Part shown: positions 1-8,825 of the stretch, piece by piece | Layout: each line of letters starts with the position of its first letter | Numbering within the stretch: position 1 is the first letter of the stretch | Assembly (NCBI GenBank): GCA_018715935.1 | Contig: DVKR01000018.1 | Location: forward strand, 62,001-126,000 | DNA from: Candidatus Aphodovivens excrementavium | Lineage (GTDB): Bacteria; Actinomycetota; Coriobacteriia; Coriobacteriales; Eggerthellaceae | Direction: 5' to 3' | Length of the DNA: 64,000 bases | Program-made: the position numbers and the translations under genes | Notes under the pieces: generated by a model | The model's database searches: none | Seen by the model: the letters and a program-made list of their open reading frames with translations, nothing else | Told to the model about the DNA's origin: nothing

Positions 1-870
1 ACCCTCCTTCTTGCAGGGAACCAAGATGGCGGGCGTGTCCAGCAGGTACTCTGCATAGCGCTCCAGCGTAAAGCCGGCATTCAGCGATCCGGGCACGATG
101 CCGCAACGGTCGGGATCGCACTCCTTCCAGATCTTCGTGCGCACAAGGCGATGCGGAGGCTCACTGCCCTCAAACACCGGCGTGTTGTCGCACATAAGGG
201 CGAAGAGAGGGCCTGCGATGCCCGCCAAACGCAATTTGCGCAGGCAGTCTTCGGTGCTGTGATAGTCGATGGAGACCTGGGTGGAGGCGCTGCCGCGCAT
301 CATGCGCATGCCGTATGCCCCGCGCTTTTGGAAATAGAGGTCCATAAACTGGTAGCGCCGTTTGGGGATGAGCGATAGCTCGGCAGCGCGCGCAGTGGGG
401 TGGTAGCCAACCGTGCGTGCTTGCATGCCGTGTCCGGACAGCATGCGTTCAAGACGGTCTTCGAATGCATCGAAGGTTTGCTTGGCGTCGGCAAGGCTCG
501 TGAAAGGGCCGGCGGAAAGCTCAACCTGGGCGGCAGGCTCAATGGTGACCGCCTCGCCTTCGCGCGCTACGCCCAGAATGTCTTCTTCGTCGTCATAGGT
601 TACCTGCGGATAGTCTGCTTGCAGCTGCCCGAGCAGCCAGGCGATGCCGTGGTCGTCGGCGTAGCTCACAGGCGATCCGTCTTCATGGACGATAGTGTGT
701 TCGAGCTCGATTCCCACCGCCTCGGGGCTTCCTGCGGGTTTGATGCCGCTTTCTATGAAAGCAACCAGCTCTTGGATGTTCTGCTTGCGGGCGGGCTGGT
801 CTGAGCCGCTGCATTCGCGGGCGTAGCGATCCGGGCTTGCGTGCGTGTTTCCCCCGGCTGTTTTCTTCAT
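1..870 (-). CDS. Glutamate-cysteine ligase, GCS2 family (3' end beyond the left edge)
   Basis: This is a minus-strand frame open for 290 codons from ATG at 870 to the left edge, so the C-terminal part is missing. The family joins L-glutamate and L-cysteine using ATP, the first step of glutathione or ergothioneine synthesis in the cytoplasm. Family motifs visible by eye are VGIELEHTIV (about residues 52-61), EPAAQVELSAGPF (about 111-123, the substrate-contact strand typical of plant-type/EgtA-like ligases) and MRGSASTQVSIDYHS (about 191-205). The first 30 residues are polar and probably disordered. The gene is divergent from the 4,6-dehydratase gene, with 149 bp between the starts. Whether the product feeds glutathione, ergothioneine or another thiol cannot be told from the window. 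Confidence 0.85.
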   Translation of the reverse strand, partial: MKKTAGGNTHASPDRYARECSGSDQPARKQNIQELVAFIESGIKPAGSPEAVGIELEHTIVHEDGSPVSYADDHGIAWLLGQLQADYPQVTYDDEEDILGVAREGEAVTIEPAAQVELSAGPFTSLADAKQTFDAFEDRLERMLSGHGMQARTVGYHPTARAAELSLIPKRRYQFMDLYFQKRGAYGMRMMRGSASTQVSIDYHSTEDCLRKLRLAGIAGPLFALMCDNTPVFEGSEPPHRLVRTKIWKECDPDRCGIVPGSLNAGFTLERYAEYLLDTPAILVPCKKEG

Positions 871-917
871 GTAGCGGGTTTCCCCTTTCTTTGCATTTTC
901 TGCAACAACAGATGACT

Positions 918-927
918 TTGTATACAA
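918..927. promoter_or_regulatory. Palindrome TTGTATACAA in the divergent promoter region
   Basis: A perfect 10-bp palindrome sits in the 149-bp gap between the divergent ligase and dehydratase genes. Its core supplies a TACAAT-type -10 for the plus strand (923-928) and TATACA on the minus strand. It is therefore a plausible shared -10 region. No good -35 is visible for either direction. Confidence 0.35.
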
Positions 928-1019
928 TAACCCTTCGATCGCACCGCGCAGTGCGCGATGCGGCAAATCGGAATCATTCCACTTCCCACAAGGGGGCTAG
1001 ACGGGGTTTGGACTCTCGC

Positions 1020-2855
1020 ATGACAAGGCGTACCGCCATTTTGCTGCTGCTGGATATTGCGCTTACCTATGCGGCGTACTGGCTGGCCTCGTTTTTGACG
1101 AACGTGATAGACGAGGTGTTCGTCAACAACGAGATCTTTTTCGTCCTGGGCATCCTGGCTGTCATCAACGTGGTGTCGCTGGCCGCCTTCAAGCTTTATA
1201 ACAACCTTTGGGAGTATGCCAGCATCGACGAAGCCATCCACATCGTGATGTCGGTAGTGCTCTCGACGCTGGTGGGCGCGGTCTTTTTGTGGGTCATCGA
1301 CGTACGCTTGCCCATTCGCGTGTTCGTGTGCGCCTGCATTCTGCTGGTGCTTTTGCTTGGCGGTACGCGCTTCGTGCTGCGCGTGTTCCGTCAAAAGCGC
1401 CGCGTGTTCACCTCTGCCCAGCGCCCAGCCGACCGCCCGCGCACCTTGGTGGTGGGCGCTGGCGAAACCGGCTCGCTGGCCATTGGCCGCATGTCGTCGA
1501 AGGATCCGCTTATGCCGGGTATCCCCATCGTGGCAACCGACGACGACCCCGCCAAGCGCGGAAGTCGCATCCACGGCGTCAAGGTGGAAGGAACCACCGA
1601 CGACATCGTTGAGCTTGCTGAGAAATACGACATCGAGCAAATCGTAGTTGCCATTCCCTCCGCCTCCATCGAGCAGCGCAAGCGCATCTACGGAGAATGC
1701 ACCAAAACCGACTGCCGCCTGCGCACGCTCCCCAATATTCGCGAGCTTTCTCTCGACGAGGTCGGCGACGTTTCGCTGCGCGATGTTGACGTGGCCGACT
1801 TGCTGGGCCGTGAGGAGATCGTGCTGAACACGCGCGCGGTGTCGGGCTATATCGCCGGCGAATGCGTGCTGGTAACGGGCGGCGGCGGCTCTATCGGCAG
1901 CGAGCTTGTGCGTCAGCTGTGCCAGGTGGCGCCAGCGCGCATCGTCATTTTCGACATGTACGAAAACGATGCCTACATGCTGCGCAACGAGCTTTTGAAT
2001 CGCTTCGGCGATATCGACATCGTGGTGGAGATAGGCAACGTATGCGACCGAAGGCGCATCGAAGACGTGTTTGAGAAGTATCGTCCGGCGGCGGTGTTCC
2101 ATGCGGCAGCGCACAAGCATGTTCCCCTGATGGAAGTGTGCCCGCGCGAGGCGGTGCACAACAACGTATTCGGCACGCTGAACACGGTGCGCGCAGCCGA
2201 CGCCTACGGAACCAACCGCTTCATCTTCATCTCCACCGACAAGGCGGTTAATCCCACCAGCGTGATGGGCGCCACCAAGCGCATGGGGGAAATGGTGGTG
2301 CAGTACTACGCCTCCACGTCGAAGACGATTTTCTCTGCAGTGCGCTTCGGCAACGTTCTCGGCTCTAACGGCAGCGTCATTCCGGTGTTCAAACGCCAGA
2401 TTGCCGCAGGGGGGCCGGTTACCGTGACCCATCCAGACATCGAGCGCTACTTCATGACCATCCCCGAGGCATCGCGGTTGGTTATCCAGGCGGGCGGCAT
2501 GGCGCGCGGCGGAGAAATCTTCATCTTGGATATGGGAGAGCCGGTGAAGATCGTCGATTTGGCAAAGGGCCTCATCCAGCTTTCCGGCCTCACGCCCGAC
2601 GTGGACATCAAGATCGTGTTCACGGGGCTGCGCGAAGGCGAGAAGATGTACGAGGAGCTGCTCATGGATGAAGAGAGCACGCTTCCCACCGATAATCAAT
2701 CCATCATGGTGTCCACGGGCAAAGACATCGGGTACCGTGAGGTTGCAAAGAAGCTTGAGGCGCTGGAATCGGCGTTGGAGATGACTGACGAAGAGGCCGT
2801 CCATATGCTCGAGGAGGTCGTTCCGACCTACCATCACACGCCGAACCATCGGTAG
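1020..2855 (+). CDS. Membrane-bound NDP-sugar 4,6-dehydratase, FlaA1/PglF/CapD family
   Basis: The 611-aa product probably converts a UDP-HexNAc to the 4-keto-6-deoxy sugar for surface glycan or protein glycosylation. About four N-terminal membrane helices (within residues 1-120) are followed by a first Rossmann-like region with VVGAGETGS. The NAD-binding dehydratase domain starts at VLVTGGGGSIGSE (about 283-295). The active-site strip DKAVNPTSVMGATKR has Met where epimerases have Tyr, which is typical of the inverting and retaining 4,6-dehydratases. The frame is open upstream to 837, inside the divergent ligase gene. I chose ATG 1020 because the transmembrane segment starts right after it; TTG 1008 is an alternative. 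No glycosyltransferases are adjacent, so the final glycan is unknown. Confidence 0.88.
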   Translation: MTRRTAILLLLDIALTYAAYWLASFLTNVIDEVFVNNEIFFVLGILAVINVVSLAAFKLYNNLWEYASIDEAIHIVMSVVLSTLVGAVFLWVIDVRLPIRVFVCACILLVLLLGGTRFVLRVFRQKRRVFTSAQRPADRPRTLVVGAGETGSLAIGRMSSKDPLMPGIPIVATDDDPAKRGSRIHGVKVEGTTDDIVELAEKYDIEQIVVAIPSASIEQRKRIYGECTKTDCRLRTLPNIRELSLDEVGDVSLRDVDVADLLGREEIVLNTRAVSGYIAGECVLVTGGGGSIGSELVRQLCQVAPARIVIFDMYENDAYMLRNELLNRFGDIDIVVEIGNVCDRRRIEDVFEKYRPAAVFHAAAHKHVPLMEVCPREAVHNNVFGTLNTVRAADAYGTNRFIFISTDKAVNPTSVMGATKRMGEMVVQYYASTSKTIFSAVRFGNVLGSNGSVIPVFKRQIAAGGPVTVTHPDIERYFMTIPEASRLVIQAGGMARGGEIFILDMGEPVKIVDLAKGLIQLSGLTPDVDIKIVFTGLREGEKMYEELLMDEESTLPTDNQSIMVSTGKDIGYREVAKKLEALESALEMTDEEAVHMLEEVVPTYHHTPNHR

Positions 2856-2978
2856 TGCGTCGGGATGCTTCGCGTCGCATGACATGGAAGCGTGCCGCGT
2901 AGTGCCTAATGCGAGCTGCGCCTGCGATGAGAGCGAAAGAGATTAAGAGCGGAAGAGAAGAAGAGAAGAAGGCGGAAG

Positions 2979-4043
2979 ATGTCCATTAAAGCGGGAGTGG
3001 TAGGTGCTGCGGGTTTTGCGGGTATAGAGGCGGTGCGACTTTTGCTCTCTCACCCTTCCTTCGAGTTGCGCGCCATTACGTCGTCTGAGTTGGCGCATAC
3101 GCCGCTTTCCGAAGTGTACCCTGCATTTGAGGGCGTGACCGACTTGCGGTTCGTCTCGCACGACGACCCTTCGCTCGCCCAATGCGACGTGGTGTTCCTG
3201 GCTGTTCCCCATACGGCGGCGCTTGAGACTGCTCCTGAGTTTATCGAGCGCGGCGTCACGGTGATTGACCTCTCTGCCGATTTCCGCTTGAAAGACCCTG
3301 CGGCATACGAGGCGTGGTACAAGGTTCCCCATACGCAAACGAAGCTGCTGGCGCGCGCCGCCTTTGGCCTGCCCGAACTAACGGGGGGCGAGCTTCAGCG
3401 CGCCGCAGATCAGCAAAAGCAGGGAACGCCGGCGCTTGTTGCGTGCGCGGGCTGCTATCCTACCGCCACTTCGCTTGCTGCAGCGCCCGCTGTGCGTGCG
3501 GGGTTTGTGCGCCCCGATGCTCCTATCGTGGTAGATGCGATATCGGGCGTGACCGGTGCGGGGAAAAAGGCAACGCAGCGCACGCATTTTTGCTTCGCCG
3601 ACCAAAACGTGGAAGCCTACGGGGTGGGGACGCATCGTCACGCGCCCGAAATCGAGCAGATCTTGCAGGCGCCGGGACGCGTGGTGTTCACGCCCCATCT
3701 TGCTCCGTTGGGTCGCGGGCTGCTGTCAACGGTTACCTTGCAGCTTACACCCGATGCGCCGCGCGATATTCAGGCGTATATCGAGCTGTATCGCAACTCG
3801 TACAAGGAAAGCCCGTTTGTGGCCGTGCTTGACGCGGGAAAGCAGCCGCGCACGGCTTCGGTCGCGGGCACCAATCGCGCGCACATCGGCCTGGCGCTTT
3901 CCGAGCCGGCGCACGTGCTTGTTGCTACGGGCGCAATCGACAACCTTGGCAAAGGTGCCGCAGGTCAGGCGGTTCAGTGTGCGAATATCGTGTTCGGCTT
4001 GCCGCAAGACGCGGGGCTTGCGGGAGTTGCCCTTTCCGTGTAA
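2979..4043 (+). CDS. argC: N-acetyl-gamma-glutamyl-phosphate reductase
   Basis: This enzyme performs the third step of arginine synthesis, the NADPH reduction of N-acetylglutamyl phosphate to the semialdehyde. The protein is 354 aa. A Rossmann start VGAAGFAGIEAVRLL (about residues 8-22) is followed by the catalytic strip CAGCYPTA with Cys159 as nucleophile, and later HRHAPEIEQ. A purine-rich stretch ending GGCGGAAG precedes the ATG. It is the first gene of the arg cluster, but the next gene is 154 bp away and has its own operator-like sites, so argC may be transcribed partly separately. I see no convincing ARG box in the 123 bp upstream of argC. Confidence 0.96.
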   Translation: MSIKAGVVGAAGFAGIEAVRLLLSHPSFELRAITSSELAHTPLSEVYPAFEGVTDLRFVSHDDPSLAQCDVVFLAVPHTAALETAPEFIERGVTVIDLSADFRLKDPAAYEAWYKVPHTQTKLLARAAFGLPELTGGELQRAADQQKQGTPALVACAGCYPTATSLAAAPAVRAGFVRPDAPIVVDAISGVTGAGKKATQRTHFCFADQNVEAYGVGTHRHAPEIEQILQAPGRVVFTPHLAPLGRGLLSTVTLQLTPDAPRDIQAYIELYRNSYKESPFVAVLDAGKQPRTASVAGTNRAHIGLALSEPAHVLVATGAIDNLGKGAAGQAVQCANIVFGLPQDAGLAGVALSV

Positions 4044-4077
4044 AGGGAGCGCGTTTTTGCGACAATTTCGCAAATAA

Positions 4078-4093
4078 ATGCAATAATTTGCAT
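4078..4093. promoter_or_regulatory. Putative ARG box 1 (perfect 6-4-6 palindrome)
   Basis: ATGCAA-TAAT-TTGCAT is a perfect inverted repeat in the AT-rich gap between argC and argJ. It resembles ArgR operators, whose half-sites centre on TGCAT or TGAAT. The cognate repressor gene argR lies 4 kb downstream in the same cluster. Confidence 0.55.
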
Positions 4094-4131
4094 AATTTAT
4101 TAAAAAGTTAACAAAAAACAGCATATTCAGG

Positions 4132-4150
4132 TGCATAATATCCCATTGCA
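4132..4150. promoter_or_regulatory. Putative ARG box 2
   Basis: TGCATAATATCCCATTGCA has the same half-site layout (TGCAT, spacer with CCC, ATTGCA) as the ARG box described for actinobacterial arg operons such as Streptomyces argCJB. It overlaps a CATAAT hexamer (4134-4139), a possible -10. A TTAACA (4108-4113) lies upstream at a long 20-bp spacing, so ArgR binding here would block transcription of argJ onward. Confidence 0.6.
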
Positions 4151-4197
4151 ATTGAAAGACTCGAAACGATAGAGAAGGCAAAGGGGATCAAGCACCT

Positions 4198-5442
4198 ATG
4201 ACCAAAGAGGCTGCGTTCATTGCAAACGGTGGTGTAACGAGTGCGCTCGGATTTCGGGCGGCTGGCGTTCACGCGGGCTTCCGCAAAAACCCGCAGCGTC
4301 TCGATATGGCGTTGGTAGTGGCAGACGAACCCTGCGCATGTGCGGGCACGTTTACCCAGAACGTGTTTTGCGCAGCTCCTGTGCAGGTGTCAAAGGAGCA
4401 TCTCGATGGCGTTTCCTATGGCACGGCCCGTGCTGTGGTCGTGAACTCGGGCATAGCGAACGCCGCAACAGGCGAGCAGGGTCGCGAGGCGGCTCGGGCG
4501 ATGGCGCGCATTACCGCCGAGGAAGTGGGATGCCCTGCTACTGAGGTGATGGTGGCTTCAACCGGGGTGATCGGGCAGCATTTGCCGCTTGAGCCGTTCG
4601 AGACGGGAGTGCCTGCTGCGCTCGACGCGCTCTCTCGCTCGGGCGGGCACGACGCGGCGTGCGCCATTATGACTACCGACACGCATCCCAAAGAGGCGGC
4701 GGTTTCTTTCGCGGTGGAAAGCTACGAGGGCTGCACGTTCACCGTTGGCGGAATGGCAAAGGGGTCTGGCATGATCATGCCAAACATGGCAACCATGATC
4801 AGCGTCATCACTACCGATGCTCCCGTACGATCCGACGCTTTGCACGAGGCATTGGTGAATGCCGTGAACAAGAGCTTCAACAAGGTGACGGTCGATTCGG
4901 ACACTTCCACCAACGACACCTGCTTTTTGCTGGCATCGGGTGCCGCCGCTTTGGGCAAGCCGGCGTTTCAGCCGGGCTCTGCGGAGTTCGCTGCGTTTGA
5001 GCAGGCGTTGCAGGCTGTGTGCAACAACCTTGCGCGTCAAATGGCAGCCGACGGCGAAGGCGCCACGCGCCTGGTGACGGTGAACGTTGCGGGAGCCGCC
5101 AGCGACGTCGACGCCGACAAGGCGGCGCGTACCGTGGCGAACTCTCCTTTGGTGAAGACCGCCATAACCGGGCATGACGCCAATTGGGGTCGCATTGCCG
5201 GCGCCCTCGGGAGATCGGGGGCGGCGTTTCGCCAGGAAGACGTTTCCATCGACATCATGGGGCTGGCGGTGTGCCGCAACGGAATGACGGTTCCCTTTGA
5301 CGAAGACGAGGCGCTCCGACGATTCGAAGACCCCGAAATTGTGATAGACATCGACCTTGGGGCAGGGCGCGCGGCCACGACGATGTGGACCTGCGATTTC
5401 TCTCATGAGTACATTACGATCAACGGCGACTATCGGACGTAG
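4198..5442 (+). CDS. argJ: Glutamate N-acetyltransferase / amino-acid acetyltransferase (ornithine acetyltransferase)
   Basis: The enzyme transfers the acetyl group from N-acetylornithine to glutamate, recycling acetate in the arginine pathway. If bifunctional, it also starts the pathway from acetyl-CoA. The 414-aa protein carries the self-cleavage site KGSGMIMPNMATMI, with Thr199 as the new N-terminal nucleophile that splits the precursor into two chains. The DSDTSTNDT motif follows. A Met replaces the more common Ala before PNMAT. The start is the ATG after AAGGGGATCAAGCACCT. No argA or argE is seen, consistent with the cyclic pathway. Confidence 0.96.
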   Translation: MTKEAAFIANGGVTSALGFRAAGVHAGFRKNPQRLDMALVVADEPCACAGTFTQNVFCAAPVQVSKEHLDGVSYGTARAVVVNSGIANAATGEQGREAARAMARITAEEVGCPATEVMVASTGVIGQHLPLEPFETGVPAALDALSRSGGHDAACAIMTTDTHPKEAAVSFAVESYEGCTFTVGGMAKGSGMIMPNMATMISVITTDAPVRSDALHEALVNAVNKSFNKVTVDSDTSTNDTCFLLASGAAALGKPAFQPGSAEFAAFEQALQAVCNNLARQMAADGEGATRLVTVNVAGAASDVDADKAARTVANSPLVKTAITGHDANWGRIAGALGRSGAAFRQEDVSIDIMGLAVCRNGMTVPFDEDEALRRFEDPEIVIDIDLGAGRAATTMWTCDFSHEYITINGDYRT

Positions 5443-5842
5443 GGTTGTAGAGTTCTTCGTGCTGCCGCGCGCGGAACCGCGTCTGCGCTGCGGGCATCAA
5501 CATACCAGGGAGGCGATAATCTGGCAGAAAAATTCGGTTAGGTCAATGCGAAATAGGCTCCTGACGGATCGATGATAATTGACCAGGCGTTTTGCAGGCT
5601 GCAGAACGTATCTGTTCAAGATCTTGAACGCGAGCGGGTTCAAAAAATGCCCCAACCGTAAATTTGTGCCAGATTTTCCACGTCGACGTACACGAGCATG
5701 CAGGCTCGTGTGCAGGAGAGAGCACTTGAGCGCGCGTTGGATCGAGCGCAGGCTCAAGCGCAGGAGAGAGTGCTCGAGCTCGCGTTGAGACGAATGCGGG
5801 CTCAAACGTGGGGGAACGGGAATACAACAGGAAGTAAACGAC
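5443..5842 (+). other. argJ-argB intergenic region (400 bp)
   Basis: There is no convincing gene here. The right half holds an imperfect 48-bp tandem repeat listed separately. The left half has no terminator with a T-run and no ARG-box-like palindrome that I can see. The gap is unusually long for two arg genes expected to be co-transcribed. Confidence 0.5.
5701..5810 (+). repeat. Imperfect 48-bp tandem repeat (about 2.3 copies) upstream of argB
   Basis: Units begin CAGGCTCGTGTGCAGGAGAG at 5701, CAGGCTCAAGCGCAGGAGAG at 5749 and a partial CGGGCTCAAACG at 5797. The spacing is exactly 48 nt each time, so any reading frame through it gives 16-residue repeats. The array ends about 33 bp before the argB start codon, on the argB side of the gap. 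Confidence 0.8.
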
Positions 5843-6790
5843 ATGAATTACGACAAAGAAACAAGACCGAACGGCGTGCCTAGCCTTACTGCCGAAGTGC
5901 TTGCAGAGGCCATGCCGTGGATCAAAAACTGCACTGGCAAAACCATCGTCATTAAATATGGCGGTGCGGCAATGGTTGACGAAAAGCTGCGAGCCGACGT
6001 GATGGCCGACATCGTGCTTCTTAAGATCATCGGCATGAACCCGGTTATCGTCCACGGCGGAGGCAAGGCGATTACCGCCGCCATGCAGCGTCATCAGTTG
6101 GAGGTGAAGTTCGTTGACGGGCAGCGCGTTACCACCGACGAGGCGATGGAACTTGTGCGCACCGTGCTCACCGGAAAGGTGAACCAAGAGCTGGTTGCCG
6201 CCATCAACATCCATGGCAACCTGGCGGTAGGCGTGAGCGGTGCCGATGCGGGCACTATTATCGCCAGCCAAGCCGACCCGCGCCTGGGCAGGGTGGGCAA
6301 AGTCGAGTGCATCAACAGCCAGTTGCTCGAGGATATGGTTGCCAGCGACTTCATTCCCGTGCTTGCCACGGTGGGCATCGATGAGGAAGGCGGCTTCTAC
6401 AACGTGAATGCCGACGTGGTGGCGGGGCATGTGGCTGCGGCAATCGGCGCCCACAAAATCGTCTTCCTTACCGATGTGGACGGTCTGTATGAGGACTTCT
6501 CGAACAAAGACTCCCTCGTGTCGCGCATGACGCTGCAGGAGGCCAAGGACCTTGTCGAGAGCGGGACGTTGTCTTCGGGCATGGTTCCTAAGATGCGCTC
6601 GTGCGTGCACGCTATGGAAGCGGGCGTGCATCGTGCGCATATCATCAACGGCACCACACCCCATGCTCTGTTGCTCGAGCTTCTCACCGACAAGGGTATT
6701 GGCACCATGGTAGACCAGCAGAAAGACCCCGAGGCGTTTGAAAAGAAACCGCTGGGGGTGTTTGCCTCGCGCCTTGCGGTGAATCACTAG
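5843..6790 (+). CDS. argB: Acetylglutamate kinase
   Basis: This kinase phosphorylates N-acetylglutamate, the second and usually arginine-feedback-controlled step. The 315-aa protein shows the amino-acid-kinase motifs KYGGAAM near residue 36, VHGGGKAI near 71-78, GVSGADAG, and DVDGLYED with a C-terminal GTMV tail. ATG 5843 follows AGGAAG at a good distance. A roughly 24-residue N-terminal extension before the kinase fold fits the arginine-sensitive class (inference). It is followed 76 bp later by argD. Confidence 0.95.
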   Translation: MNYDKETRPNGVPSLTAEVLAEAMPWIKNCTGKTIVIKYGGAAMVDEKLRADVMADIVLLKIIGMNPVIVHGGGKAITAAMQRHQLEVKFVDGQRVTTDEAMELVRTVLTGKVNQELVAAINIHGNLAVGVSGADAGTIIASQADPRLGRVGKVECINSQLLEDMVASDFIPVLATVGIDEEGGFYNVNADVVAGHVAAAIGAHKIVFLTDVDGLYEDFSNKDSLVSRMTLQEAKDLVESGTLSSGMVPKMRSCVHAMEAGVHRAHIINGTTPHALLLELLTDKGIGTMVDQQKDPEAFEKKPLGVFASRLAVNH

Positions 6791-6866
6791 TTCGGGCGGG
6801 TTGCTAGCCGTCGGAGCCTGCCGACTCTGCGCGCTTGCCGAGTCGGATACGCGAAAGGACAAGATC

Positions 6867-8132
6867 ATGTCATTAACCCAACAGAAGCAGTTGGAAAACG
6901 AATACGTAATGCACACGTTCGGGCGCAAGCCCGTCGAGCTCGTCCGCGGCAGCGGGATGGAGGTGTTCGACGACGAGGGCAGGTCGTATCTTGACTTTAT
7001 TGGCGGTATTGGCGTCTTGTCGCTGGGCCACTGTCATCCGGCGGTGGTGGATGCGCTGCAGAAGCAAACCGCCAAGCTGATGCATGTGAGCAACTACTAC
7101 TACATCGAGGATCGCGGCGAGGTCGCTCAAACGGTGTCAGACCTGCTGAACGACAACGCTCCCGCAAAAGACCGCAGCCCTTGGAAGAGCTTTTTCGCGA
7201 ATTCGGGTGCCGAGGCCAACGAATGCGCCATCAAGCTCGTGCGCTTGCATGCGCGCCATCGTGCCGCCGAAGCAGTTCGTAGCACGGGTGCGGACGCTGC
7301 TGCTGTCGCAGCTGCCGAGCAGGCCGCGCCCCGTCTTATCGTCACGCTGGAAGGCAGCTTCCATGGGCGCACGTTGGCTTCCCTTGCCGCTACGGCGCAG
7401 CCGGCAAAGCAGGAGTCGTTCCAGCCGCTGCCCGGCGGCTTCGCAAGCATTCCGCTCAATGACGTTGCGGCGTTGGAAGAGGTGTTCAGCCAGCGCGGTA
7501 GCGAAATCTGCGCCGTGATGGTTGAATGCATTCAGGGCGAAAGCGGCGTGCATCCTTGCACGAAGGAGTTTCTGCAAGCCGCGCGCAGCTTGACGGAAGA
7601 GCACGGCGCGCTTCTCGTATGCGATGAGGTGCAGTGCGGCGTCTTCCGCACCGGAAAGCCCTTCGGGTTCCAGCACTACGACATCATGCCCGATGTCGTA
7701 ACCATCGCAAAGGGCGTTGCCGACGGCTTTCCGATGGGCATGTGCGCTGCTCATGGCGCGGCGGCAGAGGCATTTGCGCCGGGAGATCACGGCTCAACGT
7801 TCGGCGGCAGCTGTCTGGCGGTTGCTGCAGCTCGGGCAACTTTGAACACGCTTGCAGGCGGCGGTTTTGAGCGCCGCGTGCAAGAGACGGGGGCCTATTT
7901 TGCCCAGCGGCTCGCACAGCTCGATCACGTGACAGAGGTGCGCGGCAAGGGCTTGATGGTGGCGGCAGAGCTGGACGATTCGGTAAACGCGAACGACGTT
8001 GTGCTGCGTGCCCTCGACGAAGGCTTTTTGCTGAATGCGACCGGGCCGCACACGCTGCGCTTCCTTCCGCCGCTGATGTGCGAAACCGCGCATATCGACG
8101 CGCTCATTCAGTGCCTGATGCGACTGCTATAA
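6867..8132 (+). CDS. argD: Acetylornithine aminotransferase
   Basis: This is a PLP-dependent enzyme that makes N-acetylornithine from the semialdehyde and glutamate. It may also serve lysine synthesis in the same cell. The 421-aa protein shows SGAEANECAIKLVR (cofactor phosphate region), GSFHGRTLASLAATAQ, the DEVQCG strip and the PLP lysine in TIAKGVADG (Lys282). A short Ala-rich insertion (VAAAEQAAPR) lies between the first two motifs. The frame is open upstream to 6801, but ATG 6867 has AAAGGA just before it and begins the usual N-terminus. Confidence 0.94.
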   Translation: MSLTQQKQLENEYVMHTFGRKPVELVRGSGMEVFDDEGRSYLDFIGGIGVLSLGHCHPAVVDALQKQTAKLMHVSNYYYIEDRGEVAQTVSDLLNDNAPAKDRSPWKSFFANSGAEANECAIKLVRLHARHRAAEAVRSTGADAAAVAAAEQAAPRLIVTLEGSFHGRTLASLAATAQPAKQESFQPLPGGFASIPLNDVAALEEVFSQRGSEICAVMVECIQGESGVHPCTKEFLQAARSLTEEHGALLVCDEVQCGVFRTGKPFGFQHYDIMPDVVTIAKGVADGFPMGMCAAHGAAAEAFAPGDHGSTFGGSCLAVAAARATLNTLAGGGFERRVQETGAYFAQRLAQLDHVTEVRGKGLMVAAELDDSVNANDVVLRALDEGFLLNATGPHTLRFLPPLMCETAHIDALIQCLMRLL

Positions 8133-8160
8133 TGGCCTGCGCACAGAAAGGGGTTTCTCG

Positions 8161-8607
8161 GTGAAAAGCACAAAAGCAACCACGCGACGCCATCTGCGCC
8201 ATGAGGCCATTCGCACGATCGTGCGTTCGGAGGGCATAAGGACGCAACGGGGTTTGGCGGAGAAGCTGCATGAGGCGGGGTTTACGTGCACGCAAGCCAC
8301 GGTCTCTCGCGATATCGTGGAAATGGGGCTGCAGAAAGCCCCCGATGGTTGCTACGCGCTGCCCGAGGAAGAGCGTCTGGCGCGCTTGGTTACCGAACTG
8401 GTAACCGATGTCAACGTGGGCGGCACCATCGTGGTCATCAAGACGCTTCCCGGCGGTGCACAGGGCGTGTGCGCGGCGCTTGACGACGCTCAGCTGCCGG
8501 GCGCGTTGGGCACGGTTGCCGGCGACGACACCATCATGATCGCGGCGGAAAGCGCAAAAGCCGCCGAGCAGGTGTCGCGTGTTGTGGGGCGCTTGCGACG
8601 ACGATAG
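8161..8607 (+). CDS. argR: Arginine repressor
   Basis: This 148-aa regulator binds ARG boxes as an arginine-bound hexamer. The N-terminal winged helix (about residues 8-70) includes RTQRGLAEKLHEAGFTCTQATVSRDI. The C-terminal oligomerisation and arginine-binding half contains GTIVVIKTLPGGAQGVCAALD and GTVAGDDTIMI, where the Asp pair contacts arginine in the family. It starts at GTG 8161 after AAAGGGG, 28 bp after argD, so it is likely co-transcribed and autoregulated through the sites upstream of argJ. Confidence 0.95.
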   Translation: MKSTKATTRRHLRHEAIRTIVRSEGIRTQRGLAEKLHEAGFTCTQATVSRDIVEMGLQKAPDGCYALPEEERLARLVTELVTDVNVGGTIVVIKTLPGGAQGVCAALDDAQLPGALGTVAGDDTIMIAAESAKAAEQVSRVVGRLRRR

Positions 8608-8610
8608 ACC

Positions 8611-8646
8611 GAGCGCGGCCGAGGTGACGAGCGCGGCCGAGGCGAC
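8611..8646. repeat. 18-bp tandem duplication after argR
   Basis: Two near-identical units GAGCGCGGCCGAGGTGAC and GAGCGCGGCCGAGGCGAC follow the argR stop directly. Further decayed GAGGTGACGC copies run to about 8690. No hairpin with a T-run is present, so this is not an obvious terminator. Confidence 0.7.
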
Positions 8647-8825
8647 GCAGTGGAGGTGACGCGCACTGCCGAGGTGACGCGGTGGAGGTGTTTTTCGGGG
8701 CGCTTCTTTACCGCACTCGGGCAACCGAAATAACAGGGAACAGCTTTGGCGTGTTTAATGGAGCGTTTCCGATCGTATCGTTTGGCGAGGATATGCAAGA
8801 AGCATAGAGATAGGAAGGGAAAGCA

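Noticed and set aside
867-2885. 672-codon open frame antisense to the 4,6-dehydratase gene
   Set aside because: Its translation is low-complexity His/Arg/Ala-rich without any domain, while the plus strand encodes a complete recognisable enzyme. It is a high-GC frame shadow.
2856-2978. ARG box upstream of argC
   Set aside because: Only a loose ATGC...GCAT pair (around 2869-2884) is present, with spacing unlike the sites upstream of argJ.
5698-5883. 61-codon plus-strand frame through the 48-bp repeat before argB
   Set aside because: It runs into the argB start in another frame, has no ribosome site, and owes its periodic sequence to the DNA repeat.
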